Assembly (NCBI GenBank): GCA_958438515.1
Contig: CAUBRZ010000003.1
Location: forward strand, 1 to 64,000
DNA: 64,000 nt
Direction of reading: 5' to 3'
Origin: an uncultured Clostridium sp.
GTDB lineage: Bacteria > Bacillota > Clostridia > TANB77 > CAG-508
Shown here one piece after another: positions 18,146-29,162 of the stretch. The position numbers and the translations under genes were made by a program. The notes beneath the pieces were generated by a model. That model was not told the DNA's origin. It worked only from the letters and a program-made list of their open reading frames with translations, and made no database searches. Numbering within the stretch: the stretch's first letter is position 1; each line of letters begins with the position of its first letter.

Positions 18146-20846
18146 TTACTTACATTCATACCAATTATCTGCTTTTGAAATTTGAGCTATTAATGGAACT
18201 TTTAATTTAGTTGCTGATTGCATACTGTTTTTAATTATTTCTTCAATTTGTTCTTGCTCATCTTTTGGTACCTCTAACATCATTTCATCATGTACTTGTA
18301 ATACAATTTTAGATTTTAAGTTGTTTTGTTTTATTTGTTCATATACTTTTATCATAGCAATTTTCATAATATCTGCAGCTGTTCCTTGAATTGGAGTGTT
18401 CATTGCTGCTCTTGAACCAAATTGTCTTACCATGTAATTGTTAGATTTTAGCTCTGGTATATATCTTCTTCTATGAAATAATGTTTCAACATATCCTTCT
18501 TCTTTTGCTTTTTCAGTAATATTTGTCATAAATTGTTTAATTCCATCATATTGTTCTAAATATTCTTCTATATACTGTTTTGCCTTTTTTCTTCCAATTC
18601 CTAATTGTTCTCCTAAACCAAAATCACTAATTCCATAAACAATTCCAAAATTTACTGCTTTAGCATTACTTCTTTGTTCTTTTGTTACTTCTTCAATTGG
18701 TGTCTTAAATACTTTTGATGCTGCCTGTTTATGAATGTCTTGCCCCTCTTTAAATGCCTGTATCATATTTTTATCTTCAGAAATAGATGCTAATACTCTT
18801 AACTCTATTTGAGAATAATCACTATCTATATAAACTTTTCCATCTTCTGGTTTAAATACCTTTCTAACTCTTTTTCCTAATTCAAATCTAGTTGGTATGT
18901 TTTGCAAGTTTGGTTCTGTAGAACTTATTCTTCCGTGTTGCTGTTATAGTTTGATGGAAAAATGAGTGAATCCTTTTTGTTTTCGGATTAATATATTGTT
19001 TCAATCCTTCAACATATGTGGAATTTAATTTTGTTAATTGTCTATATTCTAGTATTTGTTCAATAATTGGATCTTCTTTTTTTAATTTTTCCAGAACATC
19101 AACATCTGTTGAATAACCACTTTTAGTCTTTTTTATTACTGGCAATTTCATTTTTTCAAAAAGAATCTCTCCTAATTGTTTTGTAGAATTTATGTTAAAT
19201 TCTTCTTCTGCCATTTCATATATTATTTTTGTTATTGTTTGTATTTTATCAGTTAGTTCATTCCCGAATTTTTCTAATTCCTTTTCATCAACATACATAC
19301 CATTCCATTGCATATTAGATAATACTTCAACAGTTGGCATATCAATATCATAGAATAATTCTAAACAATTTATTTCTTCTAATTTTTTTTGTGTAATTTC
19401 TTTTATCTTTGCTATCGCATAAGCATATAAAGTAAATTTTTCTACATTATTATTTTCTTGTTGTTCCATTAAATTATCAAATAAATTTATTTGCATTTGT
19501 TCTTTTTTGCTTTCTACTTGTATATAATCTTCAATATTTATTTCTAGATGTTGCTCTATTAGGTTATCTATTGTTAATTTATTATTTGTTGGGTTCAAAA
19601 TATATGTTGCAATTCCTACATCATAATAAATCCCATCTAATGTAATATTTTCTTGTTTAAGCAAAATATAAACTTTACTTAAATCTATTCCGATTTTTTT
19701 AATTTCACTATCTTCTAGTATTTCTTTTAACTCTGAAATATCTTTGTTTAACTTCAAATAACTTACTTCTTGTTTTTCCTCATTATAAATACTTATTCCT
19801 GTTATTTTTTCTTTTATAATTTTTTCTTCATTTAAATCTGGAACTGTAGATAAATAAAAAATCATCTGTTTTTGCTTCTTAACTAATTCTATGATTTCTT
19901 CTTGTGTTTTATCTATTTTTTTATATAGTTCTTTATTATCTTTCTTGTTTTTTTCTTCTTCCCTTAATGAAAATCTATCAATATAACGATTAAAATTTAA
20001 TTCTTTAAATAGTTCTAAAACCTTTGGCTTGTCCCACTCTTCAATTCTAAAATCATCTAAATTATCTTTTATTGGAACAGTTAAATTTATTGTTCCTAAT
20101 GTTTTAGATAAAAACGCTAAATCTTTATTATCTACTATTTTTTCTCTTTGTTTTCCTTTTAAATCATCTTTGTCTTCTTCTATTGCTTTATAGAGATTTT
20201 CAATTGAGCCATATTTTTGAATAAGAGTAAGTGCTGTTTTTTCTCCTACTCCTGGTACTCCTGGTATATTATCAGAACTATCTCCTTGTAATCCTTTTAC
20301 ATCTATTAATTGTTTTGGATTAATTCCATATTTTTCTATAATTTTTTCTCTATTATATTCATCAGTTTCAGTTTTACCTGCTTTTGTATGTGGAATTCTA
20401 ATTGTTACCTTATCTGTTGCAAGTTGGAAAGTATCTCTATCTCCAGATAAAATAGTAACATCTAGCCCTTCTTTTTCCCCATACAAAGATAATGTTCCTA
20501 AAATATCGTCTGCTTCATATCCTTCAATTTCTATGATATCTATGTTCATAGCCTTTAATATTTGCTTTATAATAGGCATTTGACATGCCAGTTCATCTGG
20601 CATCCCTTTTCTATTTGCTTTATATCCTTCATAAAGTTTATGTCTAGCTGTTGGAGCCTTTAAATCAAATGCTACTACTAAATATTGTGGATTCACATCT
20701 TCTAATAATTTAAATAAAATTGCTAAAAATCCATATACTGCATTTGTATATTTTCCATCTTTGGTAGTTAGCATTTTACTTCCCATTATTCCATAGAAAG
20801 CTCTATTCATAATACTATTTCCATCAACTAATACTAATCTCTCCAA
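18146..20846 (-). CDS. polA: DNA polymerase I, with one CGG +1 shift inside the polymerase domain
   Basis: Repair and Okazaki-fragment polymerase. Domains in order: 5'-3' exonuclease (residues 1-290, start RLVLVDGNSIMNRAF), a degenerate 3'-5' exonuclease (about 300-470; the metal-binding carboxylates are not evident), and the polymerase. The frame meets CGG at 18933-18935. Skipping the C gives TITATGRISSTEPNLQNIP, the conserved Pol I motif, and continues through DYSQIELRVLA (motif A), the O-helix KAVNFGIVYG and VHDEMMLEVP (motif C) to 18146. The total is 899 aa, a normal length. TTG start behind AGGAGGAAAAAAGT. Without the shift no polymerase domain is made. Confidence 0.93.
18933..18935 (-). 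other. In-frame CGG, +1 frameshift site (polA)
   Basis: ACA-CGG-A is read as ACA-(C)-GGA, giving Gly638 of TATGRISSTEPN, an invariant residue of DNA polymerase I. Confidence 0.95.
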
Positions 20847-22333
20847 ACTTTTTTCCTCCTTATATATGCATTTTTTATTCTATTCTTGCTTTTCTTCTCA
20901 TTTATTATTATAATCAAAAATCCACAAATTGTCATTATAAATATAAATGGTGTACCATATGTCCATTGTTCGTTATATAATAAAAATATACTATTTGCAA
21001 ACTGACTTGCTATTGATAATCCTATTTCTAATTTTATTATATCTGATTTCTGCCACATAATAAGTGGAAATAGCCACATTATATACCATGGTTGAAAATT
21101 CGTAATTAATAAAAATATAAATCCCATTATAAAATAATTAACTGTTTTTAATTCCTTTGTTAATTTTATTTCTTTTTTATTTAACAATACTACACATGTA
21201 AAAAAATATATAATAACAAACATCTGTAATAATGTTCTTGTTGTCTTTTCGATAATGCCTGGTATATCTGAAAAATACTCTCTTATTACCACATATATAC
21301 TTTTAGCGATTTTTTCTTGTTGTACAAATAAACCACTAAATACTTGAAAATCTCTTATATACAGTAAATAACACGCAAAAACTGTTATGGTAAATATCAT
21401 TCCATATTCAATACATCTTAAAAATCTTTTGCCTGGTTTTTCTTTTCTAAAATGATAGATTATAATAAATGGCAAAATAATAATTGTAAAATATTTTATT
21501 GCAGCTCCTAGTGCTAATAAAATAACTGATAACAATATATTCTTCTTTTTAATTAAAAAATATAAGGCTAAAAGTGTAAATAAAATCACAAAAATATCAT
21601 TATGAACACATGCAATTCCCTCTATCAGAATAAATGGATTTAATCCATATAGTAATACAAATATTTTTTTGCTGCTAATTTTATAAATTAAATAACAATT
21701 AAATATATGAACTATTACATTTATAATTTTGAATAAAACTAATCCTATATCTATATTACCAAATGACATAGTTGCAACAAATTTACAAATCAATGTCCAA
21801 ATAGGGCCATATACTACAGTAGTATCTGACCAGGGATTATTATAGCCTTGCAATAAAACTGTATCTGCTTTTAATAAGTTACTAACATTTTCTTCATGAA
21901 GTACAAACTGTTTTATTGTTGTATAATACGGATTTTGATTATATGTTCCATCTATCCTTCCAACTCCTAAATAATAAAATATGTCTGAACTAGTAAACGG
22001 AACAACTGCTATAAATATAATAGAAATTATTCCTATAAAAATTAACATATTTTTATTACTTTTAAACATATTTTTTCTATGCTTTATTATTAAAAAATAA
22101 AGAATTGTTAATATTGTTAATGACAATATATAGGCTAGTGTTTGTTTTGTTATATCTATATCATTTAATAAAAATTTATAATATTTATCAAAATTTAATA
22201 TAGTGTTATTTCTTATTATATAACAAATTGATGGCATAGCAAAAATAATAGCTGCTATTACAAAAAAGATTTTTATTAAATTATTAAACATTTTATTTTC
22301 ATTTTTTATTTTGTTTCTAAGCTTTTCTAACAA
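20834..22333 (-). CDS. Multi-pass membrane glycosyltransferase-like protein (GT-C type)
   Basis: 499 aa with about 11-12 membrane helices. The first extracellular loop carries YYLGVGRIDGTYNQNPYYTT, and later IACVHNDIFVILFTLLALYF. This layout is typical of GT-C enzymes that use polyprenyl-phosphate sugars (mannosyl-/glucosyl-transferase-like), but no precise family is certain. TTG start behind GAGGAGAAAATAGA. It overlaps the start of polA by 13 bp, so the two are probably translationally coupled although functionally unrelated. Confidence 0.7.
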   Translation of the reverse strand: MLEKLRNKIKNENKMFNNLIKIFFVIAAIIFAMPSICYIIRNNTILNFDKYYKFLLNDIDITKQTLAYILSLTILTILYFLIIKHRKNMFKSNKNMLIFIGIISIIFIAVVPFTSSDIFYYLGVGRIDGTYNQNPYYTTIKQFVLHEENVSNLLKADTVLLQGYNNPWSDTTVVYGPIWTLICKFVATMSFGNIDIGLVLFKIINVIVHIFNCYLIYKISSKKIFVLLYGLNPFILIEGIACVHNDIFVILFTLLALYFLIKKKNILLSVILLALGAAIKYFTIIILPFIIIYHFRKEKPGKRFLRCIEYGMIFTITVFACYLLYIRDFQVFSGLFVQQEKIAKSIYVVIREYFSDIPGIIEKTTRTLLQMFVIIYFFTCVVLLNKKEIKLTKELKTVNYFIMGFIFLLITNFQPWYIMWLFPLIMWQKSDIIKLEIGLSIASQFANSIFLLYNEQWTYGTPFIFIMTICGFLIIIINEKKSKNRIKNAYIRRKKVWRD

Positions 22334-22373
22334 TCTATTTTCTCCTCTTCATTTTAGTATGTAATTATATAAT

Positions 22374-22622
22374 TTATTTAACAGTATGTGCTGTAATAAT
22401 TGTATAACTATAAGAGTTAATTGTTATTTTAACATTATCATTTTCACAATACCAATTTTTGCCTTGTTTATATATATTACATTTTTTGTCTAAAATCTTC
22501 TTTTTGCAATATCCAACTACATCGCAATCATCTAATTCAATATTTTTCCTAATTCTATCCATCCCCATTTCAGTAGTATGGATTTTATCTATATTATCGA
22601 GTAATATCTGTTCAATTTCCAT
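22374..22622 (-). CDS. DUF3781-family small protein
   Basis: 82 aa. MGMDRIRKNIELDDCDVVGY followed by CKKKILDKKCNIYKQGKNWY and a beta-rich end with VKITINSYSYTIITAHTVK. The pattern matches the DUF3781 family of Firmicutes; its function is unknown. The start ATG follows GGAGACAATTT. It lies in an accessory run with the ASCH-NUDIX, nucleotidyltransferase-like and GIY-YIG genes. Confidence 0.7.
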   Translation of the reverse strand: MEIEQILLDNIDKIHTTEMGMDRIRKNIELDDCDVVGYCKKKILDKKCNIYKQGKNWYCENDNVKITINSYSYTIITAHTVK

Positions 22623-22652
22623 AAATTGTCTCCTTACAATTTGTCAACAAGA

Positions 22653-23576
22653 TTATCTTTCTGATTCTTCTCCATGTTTCTCAATAATTCCATCTTTTTT
22701 CATCTTATCTATTATTTTAGCATAAACCCTATCTCTTATCCAAGTTTCAGACGTCACCTCTAGAATTTTATCAATTGGTACCCACTTTACGCCATTATTT
22801 TCATCTTCTTTTATATGTACTTCTTCTCTTTCATCAGCTTCTAATAAATATGTAACATTAAGATGAAGATGAGACCCCACATATTTTCCTCTCTTCTCAT
22901 GACCATTTACTCTGAGTATTTCCAAAGAATAAATATCTTTAGAAATAGGACTAACATTTTTTATTCCTGTCTCCTCTTTAGCTTCTTTCATAGCCACATA
23001 TAAAAGATCACTATCTCCATCACTATGTCCCCCTGTCCATGCCCATGAATTATATATTTTGTGATATACCATTAAAATCTTTGTTCTTTCTTTATTCATC
23101 ACAAATGCAGAACTAGTAAAATGTCCATATTCATTTTGTCTAGTTAATACATCATCAAAATCATTAATGTAATTTAACATTATTCTTCTGTCCACTTCTT
23201 CTTGTTCATTATATGGAATAAATTTTTCAATACTCTCTTTTAAATTATCTACATTAATTTTTATCTTTATTCCTAAAATACCATACTGCTGTTCTTTTTC
23301 TGGTGAATAGATTTCATACATAGCTTTGGTTTTTCTTATTATTTCTTCTTCATCAGAATATAAATTTCTAAATAGTTTCTCAAATGTATCTTCCCTATAT
23401 AATTCAACAACATCAACTAGCAACTTTTCTTGTAAATCAGGTAATTTTGAAAATTCTATTTTGTCTCCAACTTTTATCTGTTGCCTTTTTTCATCAAACA
23501 ATCTAAATTCTATTGTCTTTGTTCCATTTTTAATTCTTTCAAATGGACTTTTATTTAATTTCATTTTGTGTAACAT
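22653..23576 (-). CDS. ASCH-NUDIX fusion protein
   Basis: 307 aa. Residues 1-110 form an ASCH/PUA-like RNA-binding-type domain (LNKSPFERIKNGTKTIEFRL, VGDKIEFSKLP). Residues about 150-290 form a NUDIX hydrolase with SWAWTGGHSDGDSDLLYVAM and KEAKEETGI, a Nudix box with an Asp replacing the usual Glu after the GG. NUDIX enzymes hydrolyse nucleoside-diphosphate compounds; the ASCH domain suggests a nucleotide or RNA-linked substrate. Both domains occur separately in many bacteria. The start follows GGAGAAATACAT. The substrate is unknown. Confidence 0.8.
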   Translation of the reverse strand: MLHKMKLNKSPFERIKNGTKTIEFRLFDEKRQQIKVGDKIEFSKLPDLQEKLLVDVVELYREDTFEKLFRNLYSDEEEIIRKTKAMYEIYSPEKEQQYGILGIKIKINVDNLKESIEKFIPYNEQEEVDRRIMLNYINDFDDVLTRQNEYGHFTSSAFVMNKERTKILMVYHKIYNSWAWTGGHSDGDSDLLYVAMKEAKEETGIKNVSPISKDIYSLEILRVNGHEKRGKYVGSHLHLNVTYLLEADEREEVHIKEDENNGVKWVPIDKILEVTSETWIRDRVYAKIIDKMKKDGIIEKHGEESER

Positions 23577-23622
23577 ATGTATTTCTCCTCATTTTTCACT
23601 TATTATATTATCAAATTTGTTT

Positions 23623-24009
23623 CTATCTATTTTTCATATAGTCTTTGATTAATGGTATCTTAGCTTTATCTTTTTCTCTACTACTATTTTTCAAAAACTC
23701 ATAATACATTTCTATACTTTGTAGATTAAATGTTTCATATTTTTCTATTTTCCAAGATTCTTTCGTATCAACTATACATTCTATCTTATCATTAACTATA
23801 TACCAATCTTTTCCTTTTTCTTTTAGATTATAATTACTCTTCAGTTCTTTAAGCCCTTTTTCTGTAACAGCAATATCAAGATCTCCAGCATCTGGATATA
23901 TACCACGAATAACTAATGCACCACTTGATAAAATCCAATACTCATTTTTATCTAATTTTAAACTTTCAATTAATTCTACAAGTTCTTCTTTATTCATTCT
24001 TTTTTCCAT
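23623..24009 (-). CDS. Nucleotidyltransferase-like protein
   Basis: 128 aa. EYWILSSGALVIRGIYPDAG followed by DLDIAV resembles the GS...DxD core of minimal nucleotidyltransferases (AbiEii/aminoglycoside-NTase-like), with the first Ser and the paired Asp residues visible. No complete third carboxylate is certain; ECIVD may supply it. The ribosome-binding site is weak and ATGs at 24009 and 23997 are both possible. Function unknown. Confidence 0.6.
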   Translation of the reverse strand: MEKRMNKEELVELIESLKLDKNEYWILSSGALVIRGIYPDAGDLDIAVTEKGLKELKSNYNLKEKGKDWYIVNDKIECIVDTKESWKIEKYETFNLQSIEMYYEFLKNSSREKDKAKIPLIKDYMKNR

Positions 24010-24066
24010 ATTATAATTTTCCCTTATCTACAAATTGCTCATATCATAAGATATGACTATCATTAA

Positions 24067-24125
24067 TCATATCTTTTGCACTCTAGTTAATCTTTGATAT
24101 TCATCATCAGTTGTATAAATTGTAA
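24067..24125 (-). pseudogene. Possible gene remnant
   Basis: Minus strand frame reading ITIYTTDDEYQRLTRVQKI then TGA, with no start codon and no upstream body. It looks like the C-terminal end of a lost gene between two accessory genes. Weak evidence; the family is not recognised. Confidence 0.25.
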
Positions 24126-24147
24126 TTTTTTATTCTTTTGTATAGTT

Positions 24148-24957
24148 TTAATTTTCTAAATTTCTTAAATTCATTGTATCAACAGCATCTAATAAATCTT
24201 TTAATGAGTCTAAATGAATGCCACCTCCAATTCTATTCGCTTGATATTCCTTTGGTATCTCTTTTACTAACCTCTCTTCAATTTTATCAATTTTGTTTTT
24301 ATCTGTTTCATAAATTATAAATATTCTAGTAGTATCTAATACACCATAAGAATCATATGAAATAACAGATTGGTTTACTCCTCCAAATAATATTCTATCA
24401 AATTTAGGTTTTACTTTCCAATGCCTTAAAATTCTTTCTTTTAAATCCCTTGTAGTTTGTCCTATATATACTTGTTTAAAGTTATCTAGCACAGTCATAT
24501 AAAGTCCTGTTTGTTTTTGACATTCATTTAAATTTTTTATTTCTATCATATTATATTTTTTTACAGCTTTATCGATAGCTTTATTAAACTCATTCTTGTC
24601 TAATTTACTAATAAACTTCATATTTAAATCATAGTTTTGTAAACACATATCTTGATACCTTTTGCAGTATTCATCTGATAATATTAGTTTATTACCTTCT
24701 TTTTCAAATTTAAGTCCTGGCGGACATATTCTAGTATAAAATTCGTTAAATTTTAATGTTTCTTTTTGTTTCTTCCAATCATCCCAGTTTTCTAAAATTT
24801 CCTTATGTGCTGGTACTTTTGTATAACTTTCTTTATCAATTTGGGCAAAATTATCTCTTGTCAAATTTAATCTTACTTTTGTTTTATCCAACCAAATTCC
24901 AAAATATAATACATGTATATTATCATATAAATAATTAAAATCTCTTTCACTAATCAA
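24148..24957 (-). CDS. GIY-YIG domain protein
   Basis: About 269 aa. The N-terminal region (1-150) is unfamiliar and contains ICPPGLKFEKEGNKLILSDE. The C-terminal region carries a GIY-YIG-like fold: GLYMTVLDNFKQVYIGQTTR and LKERILRHW with a later Glu. GIY-YIG proteins are nucleases of repair or mobile elements. The TTG at 24957 is chosen over the GTG at 24966, which lies inside GAGGTG. Its function is unknown. It lies in the accessory run 22374-24957. Confidence 0.65.
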   Translation of the reverse strand: MISERDFNYLYDNIHVLYFGIWLDKTKVRLNLTRDNFAQIDKESYTKVPAHKEILENWDDWKKQKETLKFNEFYTRICPPGLKFEKEGNKLILSDEYCKRYQDMCLQNYDLNMKFISKLDKNEFNKAIDKAVKKYNMIEIKNLNECQKQTGLYMTVLDNFKQVYIGQTTRDLKERILRHWKVKPKFDRILFGGVNQSVISYDSYGVLDTTRIFIIYETDKNKIDKIEERLVKEIPKEYQANRIGGGIHLDSLKDLLDAVDTMNLRNLEN

Positions 24958-25024
24958 AATATTCACCTCAAATTACATTTTCATAGTCTTTTTTAATTTT
25001 ACTTATAATCTACCCTACAACTTA

Positions 25025-26077
25025 CTATTTATCATTCACTTTATTCTTTAAATTTTTTGAATAATATATTAAATCAGTACAAGTTAATTCTCCATCTTTA
25101 ATTTCTTCATCGTAATTATCTATAAAGAACTTCTTAATTGTTTTTTCGTATTTATCAAAACCTTGTTTTACATAGAATGGAATGTTATTCTCTGTTGTTC
25201 CAACAATCATCTTTTTATATTTTGTTTTATAATTATCTGCTAAATATTTTAGCATTTTCTTTCCATAGCCCTTTCCTCTGAATTCTTTTTTAGTTACAAT
25301 ATTTTTCAATTCTACTGTATCTTCATCTATTTTTGTAACTACTGCAATACATGCTATATCTTCATTATATGTTAATACAAATAAATCTGCATTTTTTAAA
25401 TACTTATTTATCATTTCTTCACTTGGATCTGCTTTAAGTAATAAATCCATATATTGTTCTTTATTCTCTTTTTCCTTTTTTATATTTATACTTCTTTTTA
25501 CAGGAAGAAATTCAAATCCATCTGGTAATTTAGGTTTGTTATTTGTGTGAACTAACATACTTTGTTCTTCTGAAAATACACATCCACAATATTTCTGCAT
25601 GTAAAGTCCTAACTCTCTAGCCTTAGCTTGTCCTTCCCTAAACCCTATCCTAAAATCTCTATATACAAACTCTACTCCATATTTAGTAGCCATATTATTT
25701 GCTACTTCAACTAATGCTTCATGATTTTGATAAGGACTTACCAAAAGAGTTGTAGAAAAACTATCAAAACCATTTTCTTTAGCATACTTAGCTGTTTGCT
25801 CCAAACGCACTAAATAACAATAATTTTTACATCTATTATCTAAATCATCTACTACATTTTTACAAAAGTCTCTTAACCCATATCTTTCTTCAAAAATAGC
25901 ATCTACATTGATTCTTTTTGTATATTCTTTTAGACAATCTCTTCTTGCTTTATATTCCATGTATGGATGAATATTTGGATTAAACCAATAAATAGTTGGT
26001 TCTATCCCTTCCTTTCTTAATGAATCAATACAATATACACTACATGGTGCGCAACAAGTATGTAATAATAATCTCAT
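25025..26077 (-). CDS. queH: Epoxyqueuosine reductase QueH fused to a GNAT acetyltransferase
   Basis: 350 aa. Residues 1-190 are QueH: LLLHTCCAPCSVYCIDSLRK (adjacent Cys pair), YWFNPNIHPYMEY, CKNYCYLVRLEQTAKYAKEN and YMQKYCGCVFSEEQS (Cys cluster for Fe-S and metal). QueH performs the last step of queuosine synthesis. Residues about 215-335 are a GNAT domain with IVTKKEFRGKGYGKKMLKYL and NIPFYVKQGF. The acetyltransferase partner is unknown; whether it acts on queuosine or on another substrate cannot be said. It is followed by unrelated accessory genes and preceded by ruvB. Confidence 0.88.
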   Translation of the reverse strand: MRLLLHTCCAPCSVYCIDSLRKEGIEPTIYWFNPNIHPYMEYKARRDCLKEYTKRINVDAIFEERYGLRDFCKNVVDDLDNRCKNYCYLVRLEQTAKYAKENGFDSFSTTLLVSPYQNHEALVEVANNMATKYGVEFVYRDFRIGFREGQAKARELGLYMQKYCGCVFSEEQSMLVHTNNKPKLPDGFEFLPVKRSINIKKEKENKEQYMDLLLKADPSEEMINKYLKNADLFVLTYNEDIACIAVVTKIDEDTVELKNIVTKKEFRGKGYGKKMLKYLADNYKTKYKKMIVGTTENNIPFYVKQGFDKYEKTIKKFFIDNYDEEIKDGELTCTDLIYYSKNLKNKVNDK

Positions 26078-26104
26078 AATTATTTCTTCCTTTTATAGAT
26101 AAAT

Positions 26105-27115
26105 TTAATTCTTATATTCCTCTGATATTCCTAAATGTTTATATGCAGGTGGCAATACCATTCTACCTCTTAAAGTTCTTGCGATAAATCCGATTTGAAT
26201 TAGATATGGCTCATATACATCTTCTATTGTGTCTACCTCTTCTCCAATAGTTGCTGCTAAGGCTTCAATTCCTACAGGTTTTCCACAATATTGTGTAATC
26301 ATTGTTTGTAGCAATTTTCTATCAATATCATCCAATCCTAACTCATCAATTTCTAATTTATTAAGAGCATGCTTTGCTATGTTTAAATCAATATTCCCAT
26401 CACCCAATACAATTGCATAATCCCTTACCCTTTTGAGTAATCTATTTGCAATTCTAGGAGTTCCTCTAGACCTTCTCGCAATTTCTGTTGATGCCTTATC
26501 ATCTATTTTTACATTTAGAAGTCTACTTGATCTTTTTATTATAGTTGTTAATTCTTCAACAGAATATAACTCTAGCCTATGCACAATTCCAAAACGATCT
26601 CTAAGTGGCGTAGTTAAAGAACCTGCTTTTGTAGTTGCTCCAATTAATGTAAATTTTGGCAAATCTAATCTAATTGATCTAGCACTTGGTCCTTTTCCAA
26701 TAACAATGTCTAAAGTAAAGTCTTCTAATGCAGGATATAAAATTTCCTCTACACTTTTACTCAATCTATGAATTTCATCAATAAACAACACATCATATTC
26801 TGATAAATTAGTTAATAGTGCTGCTAAATCTCCAGGCTTTTCAATAGCTGGTCCTGATGTTATTTTAATATTCGAATTCATTTCATTTGCAATAATGTTT
26901 GACAATGTAGTTTTACCAAGTCCTGGAGGCCCATAAAATAAACAGTGATCTAATGGTTCTCTTCTTTTCTTAGCAGACTCAATATAAACTTTCATATTTT
27001 CTTTTACTTTATCTTGACCTATATATTCTTGCAAAGTACGTGGTCTTAGGGATTTCTCAATTATTTGTTCTTGTGAATTTTCTAGTTCTGGATTTATAAT
27101 TCTATCCTCTTGCAT
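26105..27115 (-). CDS. ruvB: Holliday junction branch migration helicase RuvB
   Basis: 336 aa, full length. AAA+ motor: Walker [20 protein letters not shown], Walker [11 protein letters not shown], sensor 1 [12 protein letters not shown], arginine finger region [13 protein letters not shown]-terminal winged helix ending [17 protein letters not shown]. It drives branch migration with RuvA. ruvA is not adjacent. ATC|GGA at 26189-26194 contains an out-of-phase CGG read normally. Confidence 0.97.
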   Translation of the reverse strand: MQEDRIINPELENSQEQIIEKSLRPRTLQEYIGQDKVKENMKVYIESAKKRREPLDHCLFYGPPGLGKTTLSNIIANEMNSNIKITSGPAIEKPGDLAALLTNLSEYDVLFIDEIHRLSKSVEEILYPALEDFTLDIVIGKGPSARSIRLDLPKFTLIGATTKAGSLTTPLRDRFGIVHRLELYSVEELTTIIKRSSRLLNVKIDDKASTEIARRSRGTPRIANRLLKRVRDYAIVLGDGNIDLNIAKHALNKLEIDELGLDDIDRKLLQTMITQYCGKPVGIEALAATIGEEVDTIEDVYEPYLIQIGFIARTLRGRMVLPPAYKHLGISEEYKN

Positions 27116-27145
27116 ATATATCCTTCCTTTTCATTTATTTTAGAT

Positions 27146-29144
27146 TTACTGTTCATCTTTTTTTAATAAGTCATTTATACTAATAGAATTCGAAATCTCT
27201 AATTCTGTTTTCATATAATTGTAATATTCCTCTAGCTCTTTTTTAGTTTTTTCATCTATATCTTGCATATCTACAGCATTTCCTGTTAATATGTTATACC
27301 ACTTTTCATCAAAGTAATATTTATCTGCCATAATTCTTTCATTATTTAATGATACAAATTTTTTACTTTCAAACATATTGGTTCCTAATGAAAATCCATC
27401 TTCAATACCACACAAATATGTTAATGTTGGTTTTATATCTAATTTACTAACAGGCTTTTCTAATTTCATATGAGATACTCCTGGTATTTTAAATCCACAG
27501 GCAACTCTTGCATAATTTAGTTTAATATCAACATCTGTTAATTTTTCTTGATTAATAGTATTTAAAAAATCTAGCATTTCTTCGTCATACATAGTCATTC
27601 CATTGTGATCGCCAAACACTAATATTGCTGTATCTTCATATAATCCCTCTTGTTTCAATTGTTTTATAAATTCTCCAAATGCATAATCTGCATAATTTAC
27701 TGCTTCTAAATAATTTCCAAAGTATGATCCTTTATATTTTCCGTACATCTATTGATACTTTATTTCTATCTTGAAGTCCTTCTAATTCAAAAGGAGTATG
27801 AGAAGATGCCGATACTATAAAAGATATAAAAGGTTCATTAAATTTTTTTATCTTAGGAACAGCTTGATTATATAATACTTCATCTGATAAAAATCCATTT
27901 ATATATTCCAAATCTTCAAACTTATCTTTTAAATCAACATGATTTACCATGAGTTTCCCATATACATTTCCTCTATTCCAAAACCTTGAATCATTTCCAT
28001 GCATATAAGAAGTATCATAATTTGCATTATTAAATATTTTAAACAAATCATCATATGTATTAGTATAATATTTACTAAATGACATTCCATTTTCCATAGG
28101 ATAAATAGAAGTAATACAAGAATGTTCAGAATCAGCAGTTGTTGAATAACTTTGCATATACATATTTTTTATTTCTATATTTTCATCTAAAAATTGATTT
28201 AAATTTGGTGTAATTTGCTTTCCATCTATTGTTTTTCCAATAACAAATTCTTGTATTGATTCTAATTGAACTATTATTATATTTTTGTTAGCTAAAATTC
28301 CTTTAAACTCATAATTATCTTTTCCATATTTTTCTTTATAATCTCTTTTTAACTTTTCATAATCTGTAATCATATCATCATATTTTTTATACTTAGTTTG
28401 TTTTTTAATATTAAAAGTACTTTGAACATCATATATATGGTACCCCAATATAGTTGCTTCTCTTATTTGCATATCTTTGTTATATGATTTTTCTTTTCCT
28501 TTTTCCACATATTTTACTCCAATTATGGAAAATATAACTAAACCAGTTGTTGCTACTATATATTTAGATATTCTCTGTTTTTTGGTACTTGGTAACTTTT
28601 TTTCAACTTTAATATAACCCTTCATTATTATAATTAATATCAAGACTATATCTATAAAATATAAAATATGTTTTACCTCTAATAACATTGGAAGAGTACT
28701 TATAATCTCATCTCCATACTGAAGATTCGTAAATTGTGCTATAGATAGTACACTATTAGAATAATTATAATATAAATTATCAGAAAATAATAAAATACTT
28801 AGCAACGCATTTATTATAAGTCCTATAACTATTCTGATTTTATTGGGTAATACATATAAAAAGCATCCTATTACTACAATAAAACTTAATGTTCCTAATA
28901 ATGTTTCAACTGCTATTTTTTCACTTATAGCAATTGTATTAAAATAAAATATAATTGTTTTTATAAAAATAACAATTGCTAACGCAACTATAAACCATGC
29001 TGAATTTACAATTCTATTTATTTTTTTATTAATAAAATCTTTTTTGGTTTCATACTTATAATATTTCTTTAATTGTTGTTTTTCATCTTTTGGTTCATTT
29101 TTTACTTTGACTTCGTCTTTTTTATCTTTTACATTTATTACCAC
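27146..29144 (-). CDS. LTA synthase-family phosphoglycerol transferase, with one CGG +1 shift
   Basis: Membrane enzyme adding glycerol phosphate to lipoteichoic acid or a related polymer. Residues 1-210 contain a basic N terminus and five membrane helices. The extracellular sulfatase domain shows QSYSTTADSEHSCITSIYP (nucleophile Thr), FIVSASSHTPFELEG and ILVFGDHNGMT. The frame meets CGG at 27741-27743; skipping the C gives NKVSIDVGKYKGSYFGNYLE and continues to 27146. The total is 665 aa, a normal length. GTG start behind GGAGAATATCT. Without the shift the GDHNG metal site is lost. It is followed by ruvB. Confidence 0.88.
27741..27743 (-). other. In-frame CGG, +1 frameshift site (LTA synthase)
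   Basis: GTA-CGG-A is read as GTA-(C)-GGA, giving Val-Gly468 in SIDVGKYKGSYF. Confidence 0.9.
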
Positions 29145-29162
29145 AGATATTCTCCTTGTTAT

